Positions 10,601 to 18,517 of a stretch of 64,000 nt of DNA are shown here, piece by piece. The notes below the pieces were generated by a model, which ran no database searches, was not told the origin of the DNA, and saw only the letters and a list, made by a program, of their open reading frames with translations. The DNA is from Allodiplogaster sudhausi (lineage: Eukaryota; Nematoda; Chromadorea; Rhabditida; Diplogasteridae). Location: assembly GCA_945643635.1 (NCBI GenBank), contig CALZFC010000196.1, positions 1-64,000 on the forward strand, written 5' to 3'. The position numbers were made by a program, and so were the translations under genes. Every line of letters starts with the position of its first letter. The stretch's first letter is position 1.

Positions 10601-13600
10601 GCTTTCTTAATGCAACGTCTTCAAAGAACTTACTCCTTCATAAAGACGATTGTTCGCTTTGAGCCAACGAAGAGCAGCGAGCACACGCGGAAGCCGAACA
10701 AGCTTTTCCTTTCCAGCTGATGGAGTGACGAAGATGGTGAGGCTTGCGTCGCTCGGCAACGTCTCGGCGACATGGTCCACCGTACCTTCTGTCGGAACAG
10801 GAAGGAAAACCACGGGACCTAAAACATATATGTATATATACATACTATTTTGAGCTATGTCTTTTACTGTAGCCAACCTTTGACTCCTGGCATGGATGAG
10901 CGCCGTCCACCGGCGTCTTCGAGGCATAGGATAGCTCTCACTGGCCTGACGAGTTGGATGAGTGCTTGCTCGATCCAGTTGAGCCCAGTGAGTACGGATG
11001 GCACCTAAACACGATAGACTATTAGGTTAGTTTAAAGGCTTTTTGTTCATTTAATTACCTCATCAAAGTCGACGAGGTTTGCCTGCGTGTACTTCGGCAT
11101 CTCCGGGTTGCTGCGACTCTTGGTCTTCCTAACTTCAGCCATACACTTCTTGCAGACCTTCAGTTGGTCGGTGTTGTCGACTCTCCGGAACTCATCAATC
11201 TGAAATGACAGTCGTAAGGGAATTGAATAATTAGCATCGTTAGTATAGTATATATATAACCTCATATCTGGTTGCATGGTTATCTCTTCCGGGTCGCGAT
11301 AGCACATGCAGATGTCACAGACTTCCGTCTCGAGCAGTTTCATCTTCTTCGTGAAGGCCTTGATCTGATGGGCGTACTTGGCAGCGACGGCATCCTAGAA
11401 AAGTACCATATTTGTACTAAAGGACATTACACTAAGACGTTTAATGTCATCTTGTACTTTGTTTGTACTAAAGGACATTATACTAAGGTTCCAAATGAAA
11501 GGTACCTGCTTGTGGTTCTTGCTCTCGAGTCCTTCGCTAAAGAGTGCTTCCAGCGTCTTGCGAATCTCTGCCGGCAGCCACGTCCACTCGTTTGTGAGAA
11601 TCGACTGCTCGACGACGTTGATGTTGACAAAGTTCTGAACGTAGGTAATATAGTTTTATAGTCAGCCTATGGTTTTACATACCTGGGCAGCCATCATCGT
11701 CTTAGCAATTGCTCTCACGGCGTAGAAGCGGGAGCGAGTCGATCGGATGCCCGAGTAGCAGGAATACTTCTCGTTCAGCAGTGGCAGAACTAAATGAATA
11801 ATGATGTACTTTCACAGTAAATTAGAACAATTTGCCACTGTTATCTTTCTTTCAAACAGTACACTAATTCGATTAATCAAACCTTTCTCCTCGAAGACGT
11901 GGAGCCCGGCTTTGAAGCGGGCCTCTTCCATTTGCTTGACCAACGCCTCTACTCCTTCCTTGATCTTGCGCGCTTCGGAGATCTTGAGGGCGCAGCACGA
12001 TTCCTTGCACTCGGTGGCCCAAGACACATGAGTGGCAACTCTTACGCCAAGCTTTCCAGCCGCATCTCGCAGCGCAGCGTCCTGATAAATAAATGTAATC
12101 TTTGCACTAACCCTATGAAATGTACTATACTAAAGGACTATGTTTATAGTTTATACAAAATTGTCGAAAAGACATACCTGTACGAGCAACTCCTCGCCTT
12201 CCCCCTCGAGTACAGCATCGGCTTCTGGTAACTCTTGCACTTCGTCGTCTTCTTCGATGTTGGGATTGTCGACATCGGGAGCTTCCAAATCGCAGTTATT
12301 CATGGCGTCGATCAACTCGAGGGCGCATATGGCATCTTCGATGACTTCTCTGACAGCCTTAGCCCGCTCTTCTTCTGTCTCGACAACTGCAAATGTGTTT
12401 TAATTCTTCCAAGTATTTATACTAAGCCTTCATTTGGAAACATGCCAAAGCAGGACTTGTGAATGATTTTGGACCACCACTATACTAAGTTGGCAACATG
12501 CCAAATCTGGACGTGTGAACATATCTGGGTCCCCACTATACAGTTGGCATCATGCTAAATTTGGACTTGGGAATAATTTTGGACCACCACTATACTAAGC
12601 ATTACCTGCGACTTCCTCGTCCTGCGTCTCTGGATCTCCGGATGGCTCTGGTAGCTTCATGAATCTTCGGTAGATTTGCGGGAATATGTCGCTCAGCCTC
12701 TGCGCTCCGTCAACAGATTCCTTCACGAGGTGGTACCTCGTGCGTCCCACAGTGCGGATGAGCTGAAAATATATGATTACCACTATACTAAGTGTTTGGT
12801 GCACAACTATTATACCTTCTCAGAGGTAGACGTGCCCTTTGGATGGTGGACGCCTCCGTTAACTTGGTGGACGAGTTTCTCGCAGGCGTAGCGTAAGGCT
12901 TCACCACAGGCTTCCCGGATTGCTTTCGAGGCGGAAAGGATCTTCTTCGAGCGCAGAAAAGCGTCCTTCAGAGTGGCACCGTCTTGAATCAGTGCGTGAG
13001 TGCAAGTCATCTCTTCCCGGAAGAGGCAAAGTTCCGCGCCTTGAACAGCTTCGCCTTCGCCTTCGACTTGATCCTGAAAATAGTCTGTTATTTTCATGAT
13101 ACGAATGCAAAATGTGTGAGGAACTAACATGTTGAGTCTACAATAGGTGTTGTGAATAGCTCTTGAAGGCAGACAATGAGAAAGAGGCGATCGGAGGGCT
13201 CGCCTTCTCGCCTCCATGGCCTTGTCTGCTTCGAGCCATCTCTTCGGAAGGATTGCGTGGAATGGGAGAAGTGCCTCTCTCAACTCCGCAGACGGTTCAG
13301 GAAGTTCTCGAAGGTCGACCAGAATTCGGAAGGCTTCTCGCAAGGATACAGATGCAGTGGTTTCCGTCTGCTCGTTTCGCCACTCTGCCGTTGCTCTGGT
13401 CGATCGCTTGGCCTCGACGCTGAAAATAGCTATCTTTCTTGTCATCTTTAACCATCCCTATACTAAGCTAGAAACTAGCCAAATAAGGACTTGTAACCAA
13501 AACTGGACCTCATTATACTAAGCTTCAAACCAGCCAAATAAGGACTTGTAACCAATTCTATAACCCCACTATACTAAGCTAGAAGCCAGCCAAATAAGCA

Positions 13601-13863
13601 ATTGTCACTACCTCTTAGCGTATTGTTCCCTGCGACGTCGATTTCGTTCTTCATTCTCCTTCGCTGCCTTCCTCTGCATACTCGTATCACCAGAAATCAA
13701 CTCTCGTCTGAAACGAGACAGATGAATAGATTAGTTGCCCTTGTACTTCTACTAACCTTCTTTGCCTTTGTTCCCGTCGCCGTCGGTTGACCTCGTCCTT
13801 CTCCTCCCGTGACTGCTTCTGCCGTAGACGCCGCATACGCTCCGCTGAACTTTCACCAGACAT
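3576..13863 (-). CDS. Helitron Rep-PIF1 helicase with USP-like C-terminus (copy A, six frameshifts)
   Basis: Replication initiator plus helicase of a rolling-circle transposon. Exons in + coordinates, gene order: 13757-13863, 13612-13707, 13129-13419, 12816-13073, 12606-12762, 12178-12386, 11883-12081, 11683-11789, 11506-11634, 11261-11394, 11059-11199, 10878-11004, 10634-10818, 10352-10570, 10061-10300, 9929-9997, 9659-9820, 9358-9609, 9099-9248, 8769-8894, 8522-8716, 8299-8469, 8094-8241, 7683-7995, 7522-7635, 7168-7393, 6760-7119, 6494-6693, 6184-6342, 5915-6136, 5682-5864, 5465-5622, 5318-5416, 4726-5196, 4561-4675, 4268-4509, 4015-4158, 3853-3964, 3576-3766. Repaired length is 2,395 codons. 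ATG 13863 lies about 60 bases after TATATAAG. Residues (intact numbering): basic coiled N-terminus 1-70; acidic 275-355; zinc region with CDIC and VCKKC 518-652; Rep 890-1185; PIF1 1430-2010; basic linker; USP-like 2128-2394. Single-base lesions near 13020, 11280, 8198, 7829, 6632 and 5951. Exon borders are inferred from consensus splice sites and frame. Confidence 0.88.
5197..5317 (-). repeat. Intron with shared GGACATTATACTAAG repeat
   Basis: Intron 33 of copy A contains the block TTGTACTAAAGGACATTAT and CTAAGACG, also found in introns at 6343-6493, 9249-9357 and 11395-11505. Shared sequence between non-adjacent introns of one gene suggests a common origin. Confidence 0.6.
6343..6493 (-). 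repeat. Intron with two tandem copies of the ~40-bp intron repeat
   Basis: Intron 28 holds about three phases of ACATTATACTAAGGCGTTGAA followed by CTATACTAAGTCTTTGTACTA. Together with introns 9, 18 and 33 it defines an intron-specific repeat subfamily. Confidence 0.6.
7394..7521 (-). repeat. Intron made of four ~30-bp tandem repeats
   Basis: Intron 25 is almost entirely a tandem array of TTTAGCTTAAATCTATACT followed by AAATGTATA, about four copies. Copies B (21236-21363) and C (36108-36235) have the same array. Confidence 0.75.
8522..9820 (-). other. Rep HUH endonuclease domain, copy A
   Basis: Exons 17-21. FVTLNPATWPEV is the Helitron-like N motif (strand with FxTL). EYQHRGTQHAHIVLW carries the metal-binding HUH (His-Ala-His, residues 1009-1011). 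HKCRFEFPRP is the conserved Cys/Phe/Pro motif seen after HUH in Helitrons. VVQYISGYTTKNEK carries the two catalytic tyrosines (1156 and 1160, spaced Y-x3-Y). All catalytic residues of a Y2 Rep nickase are present. Exon borders follow GT-AG sites; exon 15 upstream uses a GC donor. Confidence 0.92.
8895..9098 (-). repeat. Intron built from degenerate 56-bp repeats
   Basis: Intron 19 contains three imperfect copies of the CCAACTTAGTATAGTGGG-type repeat that also occupies the element's right subterminal region. The donor itself reads GTTAGTATAG, close to the repeat core CTTAGTATAG. Confidence 0.65.
12387..12605 (-). repeat. Intron built from degenerate 56-bp repeats
   Basis: Intron 5 holds three to four repeat copies with CACTATACTAAGTTGGCA (plus-strand reading). 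Same family as in introns 2 and 19. Confidence 0.65.
13420..13611 (-). repeat. Intron with three ~58-bp repeats
   Basis: Intron 2 contains three copies of a unit with CTATACTAAGCTAGAA and GCCAAATAAGGACTTGTAAC (plus-strand reading), a diverged branch of the 56-bp family. Confidence 0.65.
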
Positions 13864-13924
13864 CGCTCGAGAAGACGCTCCGGATGCAGAAGATAAGAAT
13901 GACTGGTCCGACAGATTGGGCGCC

Positions 13925-14100
13925 TTATATACCATGAATAGCATTCAAAGCAGCTATCAAAGTGCCTATTGAACTGGCTATTAAACTAAGCTATTACACT
14001 GGCTATTAAACTGACTTAATAGCCGGTTTAATAGCTAAGTTTAATAGCCAGTTCAATAGGCAATTTAATAGCCATCTTAATAGCTATATTTTGTATATAA
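13925..14100. promoter_or_regulatory. Mirror-image bidirectional promoter with 45-bp dyad (A)
   Basis: Two outward-facing TATATAAGGCGCC boxes (minus 13925-13931, plus 14094-14100) flank a near-perfect inverted repeat: arms 13964-14008 and 14017-14061, centre of eight bases. The distance from each TATA box to the nearer arm is the same, 33 bases. The arms are built of CTATTAAAC / GTTTAATAG units. The minus TATA drives the Rep-helicase gene. A dyad this symmetrical could also be a binding site for a dimeric regulator or for the Rep protein. Confidence 0.75.
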
Positions 14101-14165
14101 GGCGCCCGATTCATACTGCAAGTCATTATTCTCGTCTCCATCCGGAGCGACCGTCTTCTCGAGCG

Positions 14166-14204
14166 ATGGCTGGTGGCAGTCCTACTTCAAAAGCATTCAC
14201 CTGA
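14166..14204 (+). pseudogene. Mirror gene start, 12-codon remnant
   Basis: Downstream of the plus-strand TATA box the leader (CATCCGGAGCG, then TCTTCTCGAGCGATG) resembles the leader and start of the Rep-helicase gene on the other side of the dyad. The reading frame is MAGGSPTSKAFT followed by TGA, against MSGESSAE in the large gene. It looks like the start of an inverted duplicate of the gene whose body has been lost and replaced by 56-bp repeats. An unrecognised spliced short gene cannot be excluded. Confidence 0.45.
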
Positions 14205-14304
14205 ATACATCCTCATCCTCCTCGTACTCCCCCCATTCATTTCACGTCAACAACTACATCTTCTTCGCTTTGAATGGCAACGTCTCGATTTCTTCACAAA
14301 TTGT

Positions 14305-14570
14305 ACAGGTCCAGATTTGGCACGCTGCCAACTTAGTATAGTGGGGGTCCAGAAATGTGTACAAGTCCAGATTTGGCATGTTGCCAACTTAGTATAGTGG
14401 GGGTCACAAAGTTGTTCACAAGTCCAGATTTGGCATGTTGCCAACTTAGTATAGTGGGGCTCCAGAAATGTGTACAAGTCCAGATTTGGCATGTTGCCAA
14501 CTTAGTATAGTGGGGGTACAGAATTGGTCACAAGTCGAGATTTGGCATGTTGCCAACTTAGTATAGTGGG
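14305..14570 (+). repeat. Five tandem 56-bp repeats (A)
   Basis: Units of 56-57 bases with GTCCAGATTTGGCATGTTGC and CAACTTAGTATAGTGGGGG. Each contains the small palindrome TTGGCATGTTGCCAA. Elements A and B have five units and C has four. Confidence 0.9.
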
Positions 14571-14934
14571 TCCCCAAATGGAACCCTAAGGATCCCCTAA
14601 AGGATCCCCAAAAGGTCCCCTAAGGGCCCCTAAAGGTTCCCCCAAAATGTACCCTAAAGGACCCTTAAGGGTCCCCTGAGGTTCCCAAAAATGTCAAGGA
14701 AAACTTCAGTTATGGTTCCCTAGAAGTTGGGAAAATGTTCGGTTAAGGGTCCCTAAAAGGACCCTTAAGGGTCCCTTGAGGGTCCCCCCAAAGTGGGTAT
14801 CCGGGGTCCCTATAGGGTGAGGAAGAACTTTGATCTAGGGTCTCAAGGGGCTAGGAGGCCTATAGAAATCACTTATCTCTAGAAAGGACCCGGACTTGGA
14901 GAAATTTGAGACTTGAGGAAATGGGTCTAAGACC
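14571..14934. repeat. GGACCCTTAAGGGTCC palindrome-rich subterminal region (A)
   Basis: Non-coding. Dense in CCCTAAGGGTCCC-like motifs, with at least two perfect copies of the 16-base palindrome GGACCCTTAAGGGTCC (near 14660 and 14758). The same block precedes the right end of every element, including the fragment and the non-autonomous one. Confidence 0.75.
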
Positions 14935-15165
14935 CTAAGCTCTGATATTATGCTCATCTTTCTTCCCACGCCTAGCCGAGTCGAATGACATATAGATGAG
15001 GGCTGTACGACCACGGGGCGCCGAGATAATGGCCGTCACACCAACGAAATCCATAAATTTGGAGGGGTCTGTATCTCGGACCCCAGTGGTCGTACAGAAC
15101 TCACCTATATGCCATTAGACTCAGCTCGGCGTGGGAAGAAAGATGAGCATAAGATCAGAGCTTAG
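14935..15165. repeat. Long stem-loop near right terminus (A)
   Basis: Arms 14935-15027 and 15073-15165 are about 93 bases each and roughly 85 percent complementary, with a loop near 45 bases. The outer ends read CTAAGCTCTGAT and ATCAGAGCTTAG. The structure would form a long cruciform or hairpin in single-stranded DNA. Only the right arm is preserved in the fragment (29280-30085) and the non-autonomous element. Confidence 0.8.
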
Positions 15166-15257
15166 GATCCACAAACAAAAAAGTTACGGTACCCTGGGTA
15201 GGCATATTGGTTAAATCATGAAATCCTATACAAACTGCCCAGGCCGAAACCCAAATA

Positions 15258-15289
15258 GCGTCAGTTGCTCGCTACGCTCGCACTGACGC
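15258..15289. other. Terminal hairpin at element/telomere junction (A)
   Basis: GCGTCAGT and ACTGACGC pair as an 8-bp stem around a 16-base GC-rich loop containing CGCTACGCTCG. The next base starts the telomeric repeat (TAAGCC). The preceding CCCAGGCCGAAACC(C/T)AAATA is conserved at all five element ends. Terminal or subterminal hairpins are a known Helitron feature. Confidence 0.75.
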
Positions 15290-15310
15290 TAAGCCTAAGC
15301 CTAAGCCTAA
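15290..15310 (+). repeat. Telomeric tract, 3.5 repeats
   Basis: TAAGCCTAAGCCTAAGCCTAA, the C-rich strand of the nematode TTAGGC telomere repeat, squeezed between the right end of element A and the left end of element B. Confidence 0.85.
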
Positions 15311-15639
15311 CCCTTGTTTTCGCCATGCTTCCGTGGGTTTTAGTAGAGATCTTTTCTTAACGCCTACCGCGTTAATAAAATAACCATCTATTTGGGTTCC
15401 GCCCCGGGATTGGATAAGCCGAGAATCACTACCTTACCCTTAGTATAGTGGTGATAAACTGAAGTCTAATAAAATCTTCGAAATTCATATCCAAGCCGAG
15501 AATCACTACCTTACCCTTAGTATAGTGGTGATAAGCTGAAGTCTAATAAAATCTTCGAAATTCATTAGTACTATGCCCACGTTGAAATAAAATGACCCAT
15601 TTAACCCAAATAGGGTTGTGTTCGATGGGGGTTTTAGTA

Positions 15640-15900
15640 CTAAGAGTAGTGTGCCTACTGCTAAGCGTTAAGTACCCTAGAAGTGTTCAATCCACCTAAG
15701 CTAGGGGTCACACCTAGCTAAGCGTTAACACTGACCTTAAGCTAGGGGTTACACCTAGCTAGGGTTAATACCGAGCCTAAGCTAGGGGTAACACCTAGCC
15801 TAAGCTAGGGGTAACATGTAGCCTAAGCTAGGGTTATAATTGAACTAAGCTAGGCTTATAGTTGAGCTAAGCTATAGCTAAGCTCGGTCCTTATATACCC
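15640..15900 (+). promoter_or_regulatory. Upstream repeats and TATA-like box of small gene (B)
   Basis: About eight degenerate units containing AAGCTAGGGGT, then TCCTTATATACCCC (15890-15903) about 125 bases before the ATG. Between box and ATG lies TTAATAGCCAGTTTAAT (near 15944), matching the dyad units upstream of the Rep-helicase gene, so both genes of the element may share a regulator. Confidence 0.5.
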
Positions 15901-16021
15901 CTGCATTGCTATCCTATTTAACAATCAGTTTGAAAGCTTGCTTAATAGCCAGTTTAATTGCCAGTTATTTGTATTTAAGAAATCGAATACATCAGAATTG
16001 GCATTCGTCTCTCTCTCTCTG

Positions 16022-16474
16022 ATGTCTTCGCGATCGGTCGACCTCTTCAACAATGGTGACGATTCGGACGAAGGATCTCTGGCTGTTAGTAAATTTATCT
16101 TTATATAAAATATTAATATATTTCTATTTTTAGAGCACACTCCCACCTGAAGGCTACCAGAAAATCATGAACAACAACGGTGACTTCTGCGCGATCAATG
16201 TGCAGATGGGTGTTGAGGAAGTCAACGACAAAACGTGCGATCAAGAGCTCATGCGACTACTCAGCGACCTTTCGAAGAGAAGCCTGACGACGTTCTGGAA
16301 ATGGAAGTGAAACAACTGGTGGACGACATGGTATCGGCTGTTGTATCTGCCATTGCCGTGGAAGAAGAAGAAAAGGCTAGCACCTCTGCTGCGTTCACAA
16401 TGAAGAGACAACGACAAATTACGCCGAAGAAGATCTATAAGAAGCCACTCTTTGACCTTTCTCTTCTTGAATAA
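16022..16474 (+). pseudogene. Small two-exon element gene, one frameshift (B)
   Basis: Exon 1 16022-16084, intron with GTTAGT donor and TTTTTAG acceptor, exon 2 16134-16474. One G is missing near 16265 compared with the copy at 30895-31348, which shifts the frame. Otherwise identical. No recognised domain. Confidence 0.8.
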
Positions 16475-16494
16475 CGTTACATGCGAATAAATTT

Positions 16495-16750
16495 GTTAAT
16501 TTAGTATAGTGGTGGTCCAGAAATGGTTACAAGCCCAGATTTGACAAGTATACAAATTAATATAGTTGTTGTCCAGAAGTGGTCACAAGTCCAGATTTGA
16601 CAAGTACACATCTTAGTATAGTGGGGGTCTAGATATGTTCACAAGTCCAGATTTGACAAGTATACAGCTTAGTATAGTGGGGTCTAGGTTTCACATCTTG
16701 CCAACTTAGTATAGTAGGGCGTAAAAATGGCTCCAAGTACAGATTTGGTC
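16495..16750 (+). repeat. Degenerate 56-bp repeats after small gene (B)
   Basis: Four to five imperfect units with TTAGTATAGTGG and GTCCAGATTTGACAAG. No coding signal seen. Confidence 0.75.
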
Positions 16751-17072
16751 TAGAGGTTCTCACACAACCCTATTTGGGTTAAATGGGTCATTTTATTTCA
16801 ACGTGGGCATAGTACTAATGAATTTCGAAGATTTTATTAGACTTCAGCTTATCACCACTATACTAAGGGTAAGGTAGTGATTCTCGGCTTGGATATGAAT
16901 TTCGAAGATTTTATTAGACTTCAGTTTATCACCACTATACTAAGGGTAAGGTAGTGATTCTCGGCTTATCCAATCCCGGGGCGGAACCCAAATAGATGGT
17001 TATTTTATTAACGCGGTAGGCGTTAAGAAAAGATCTCTACTAAAACCCACGGAAGCATGGCGAAAACAAGGG

Positions 17073-17419
17073 TTTCCTTAGTTTTATTAGACTTTGGAAA
17101 AGTCTTTTCATTTTAGACTAACTTATACTAGCCTTAGAAAAGGTAATTCATAGTAGGAAATCCTGTTATACGGATATGTCTTCGAAGTTGAGTTTTAACA
17201 AGTTTATTGATAAAGTAAGAGAATAGAAACAACTTCAAATAACAGTTAACACAAAGTTAGCTATACTTAACAACAAATATTGAAGATTCTTAATCCACAA
17301 ATAACTTAAACTAAATGATATGCTTATAATATTGAAGAATATTATACTAGTGAAGACTCTTGATACATAAAGAACTAAACTAAATTACATGCTTATAAGC
17401 AACGTATACTATAGTAAGG
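17073..17419 (-). other. 3' untranslated region of Rep-helicase copy B
   Basis: AATAAA on minus at 17203-17208, about 210 bases past the stop. Otherwise AT-rich and featureless. Confidence 0.6.
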
Positions 17420-18517
17420 CTAGATGCTTTCGTAGATAACGAGCGAGTATCCACGCATCTTGGATAGTGACTGTCTCGCCTTGGAGATCCGGTTGTCGTC
17501 GATGACGACCCATCCAGCGGAGGTACTTCTCTTCCATGTCTTGAAGTGTCCAGCACTTGCATTTGCATTGGTGATGTTCAACTGCTGCGATGTGTCGCAG
17601 TCGCAGACCTATAAGAAATCATCTTAAATTGAACTAATAGAGTGGTTCGGAATATTTATACACAATTTTGCACTAATGTAGGTATTATACTCACCAAGTT
17701 CGCGAGAACCGTCTCGCGCATTGACATTTTCGACGTCCAGCTGATCGATGAAGTAGTTTCCATCTCCTCGCATTCTAGAGATTGCGACGATCACGTATCG
17801 TCCAACCTGCAAGTAAAAGCGTATTAGAACAAATTCATGTATACAAATGCTATTACCGGCTCAACGAGAACATCAGCGTGTTCGTTCCTTTGACCGCAGA
17901 TGTTGCAGTTCTCGTATCGTTTCAGCGCACATTGCTTGACAATGCCTTCAAGGGAACCCTTGTGGTATCCCTCAGGAAGCCAATCCATGTTGATTTCGAG
18001 CTGTAATAAGTCATGTTTGCTAATTCATTATATTATACTAAACTATAGTATCAAGATTGTTCTCTTCTGGTTGATGATTCATTATACTATACTAAAGATT
18101 ATAACTTACAACAAGTTTGTTCTCTTCTGGTTGATCGACGACGTGGCCGGCTGTACAGCGGGTCCTCGTCTTCTCGGTGAATGCAAAGTTCATCTGTCCT
18201 TCGACAGGGAACTCATCCAACAACTTGTCCAACGCATCCCTTGCGTCCAGCATCACTGGTCGGAATCCGAGCGCAGGGATCAGCACATCGAGTGTATCCT
18301 TCCTCCTCTCCAACACATCCAGAAACGCCGACTGTATCGGCGACTGCTGACCTTAAATATAGTTATTTGTTAGATGACTTAATGATCTTCTCTTTAAACT
18401 ACCTGGATTATTGTGTGCTGCTTGGATTACGGCATCTCTGAACGTCCGAATGCTGTGTAGCAGGTTGACGGCTGCGATCGCGTAGCAGTCGATTCCGCGG
18501 TTGGTGATGGTGAGTAC
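17420..18517 (-). other. USP-like domain, copy B, altered C-terminus
   Basis: The Cys box and CxxC finger exons (18403-18517, 18110-18351, 17857-18000, 17695-17806) are intact, but the last exon lacks two bases after GCAGTTGAA. The frame then leaves ASAGHF and WVVIDDN and runs instead through about 55 unrelated codons. As read, this copy lacks the putative catalytic His and Asp. Confidence 0.65.

Larger units (their letters stand above)
2928..15289 (-). mobile_element. Telomeric Helitron element A
   Basis: The right end is the hairpin at 15258-15289 touching a telomeric tract. The left end is not at telomeric repeat: it merges through the inverted-repeat cassette into an inverted partial copy. 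Order from the right: terminal hairpin, long stem-loop, palindromic GGGACCC region, five 56-bp repeats, mirror-image promoter, then the 39-exon Rep-helicase gene on minus. Nearly base-identical to elements B and C over its whole length. Confidence 0.85.
15311..17072. repeat. Inverted-repeat cassette with small gene (B)
   Basis: Arms 15311-15620 and 16763-17072, 310 bases each and virtually identical in inverted orientation. The small gene between them is on plus. The outer end of the left arm is also the outer end of the whole element. Confidence 0.9.

Noticed and set aside
5262..13600. TATACTAA as a yeast-type branch-point signal
   Set aside because: In introns of the minus-strand gene it lies on the antisense strand, and it also occurs in non-intronic repeats.
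14571..14830. rRNA or tRNA genes in the GC-rich palindromic regions
   Set aside because: No cloverleaf, A/B box or rRNA-like conserved sequence was seen; the regions consist of short palindromic repeats.
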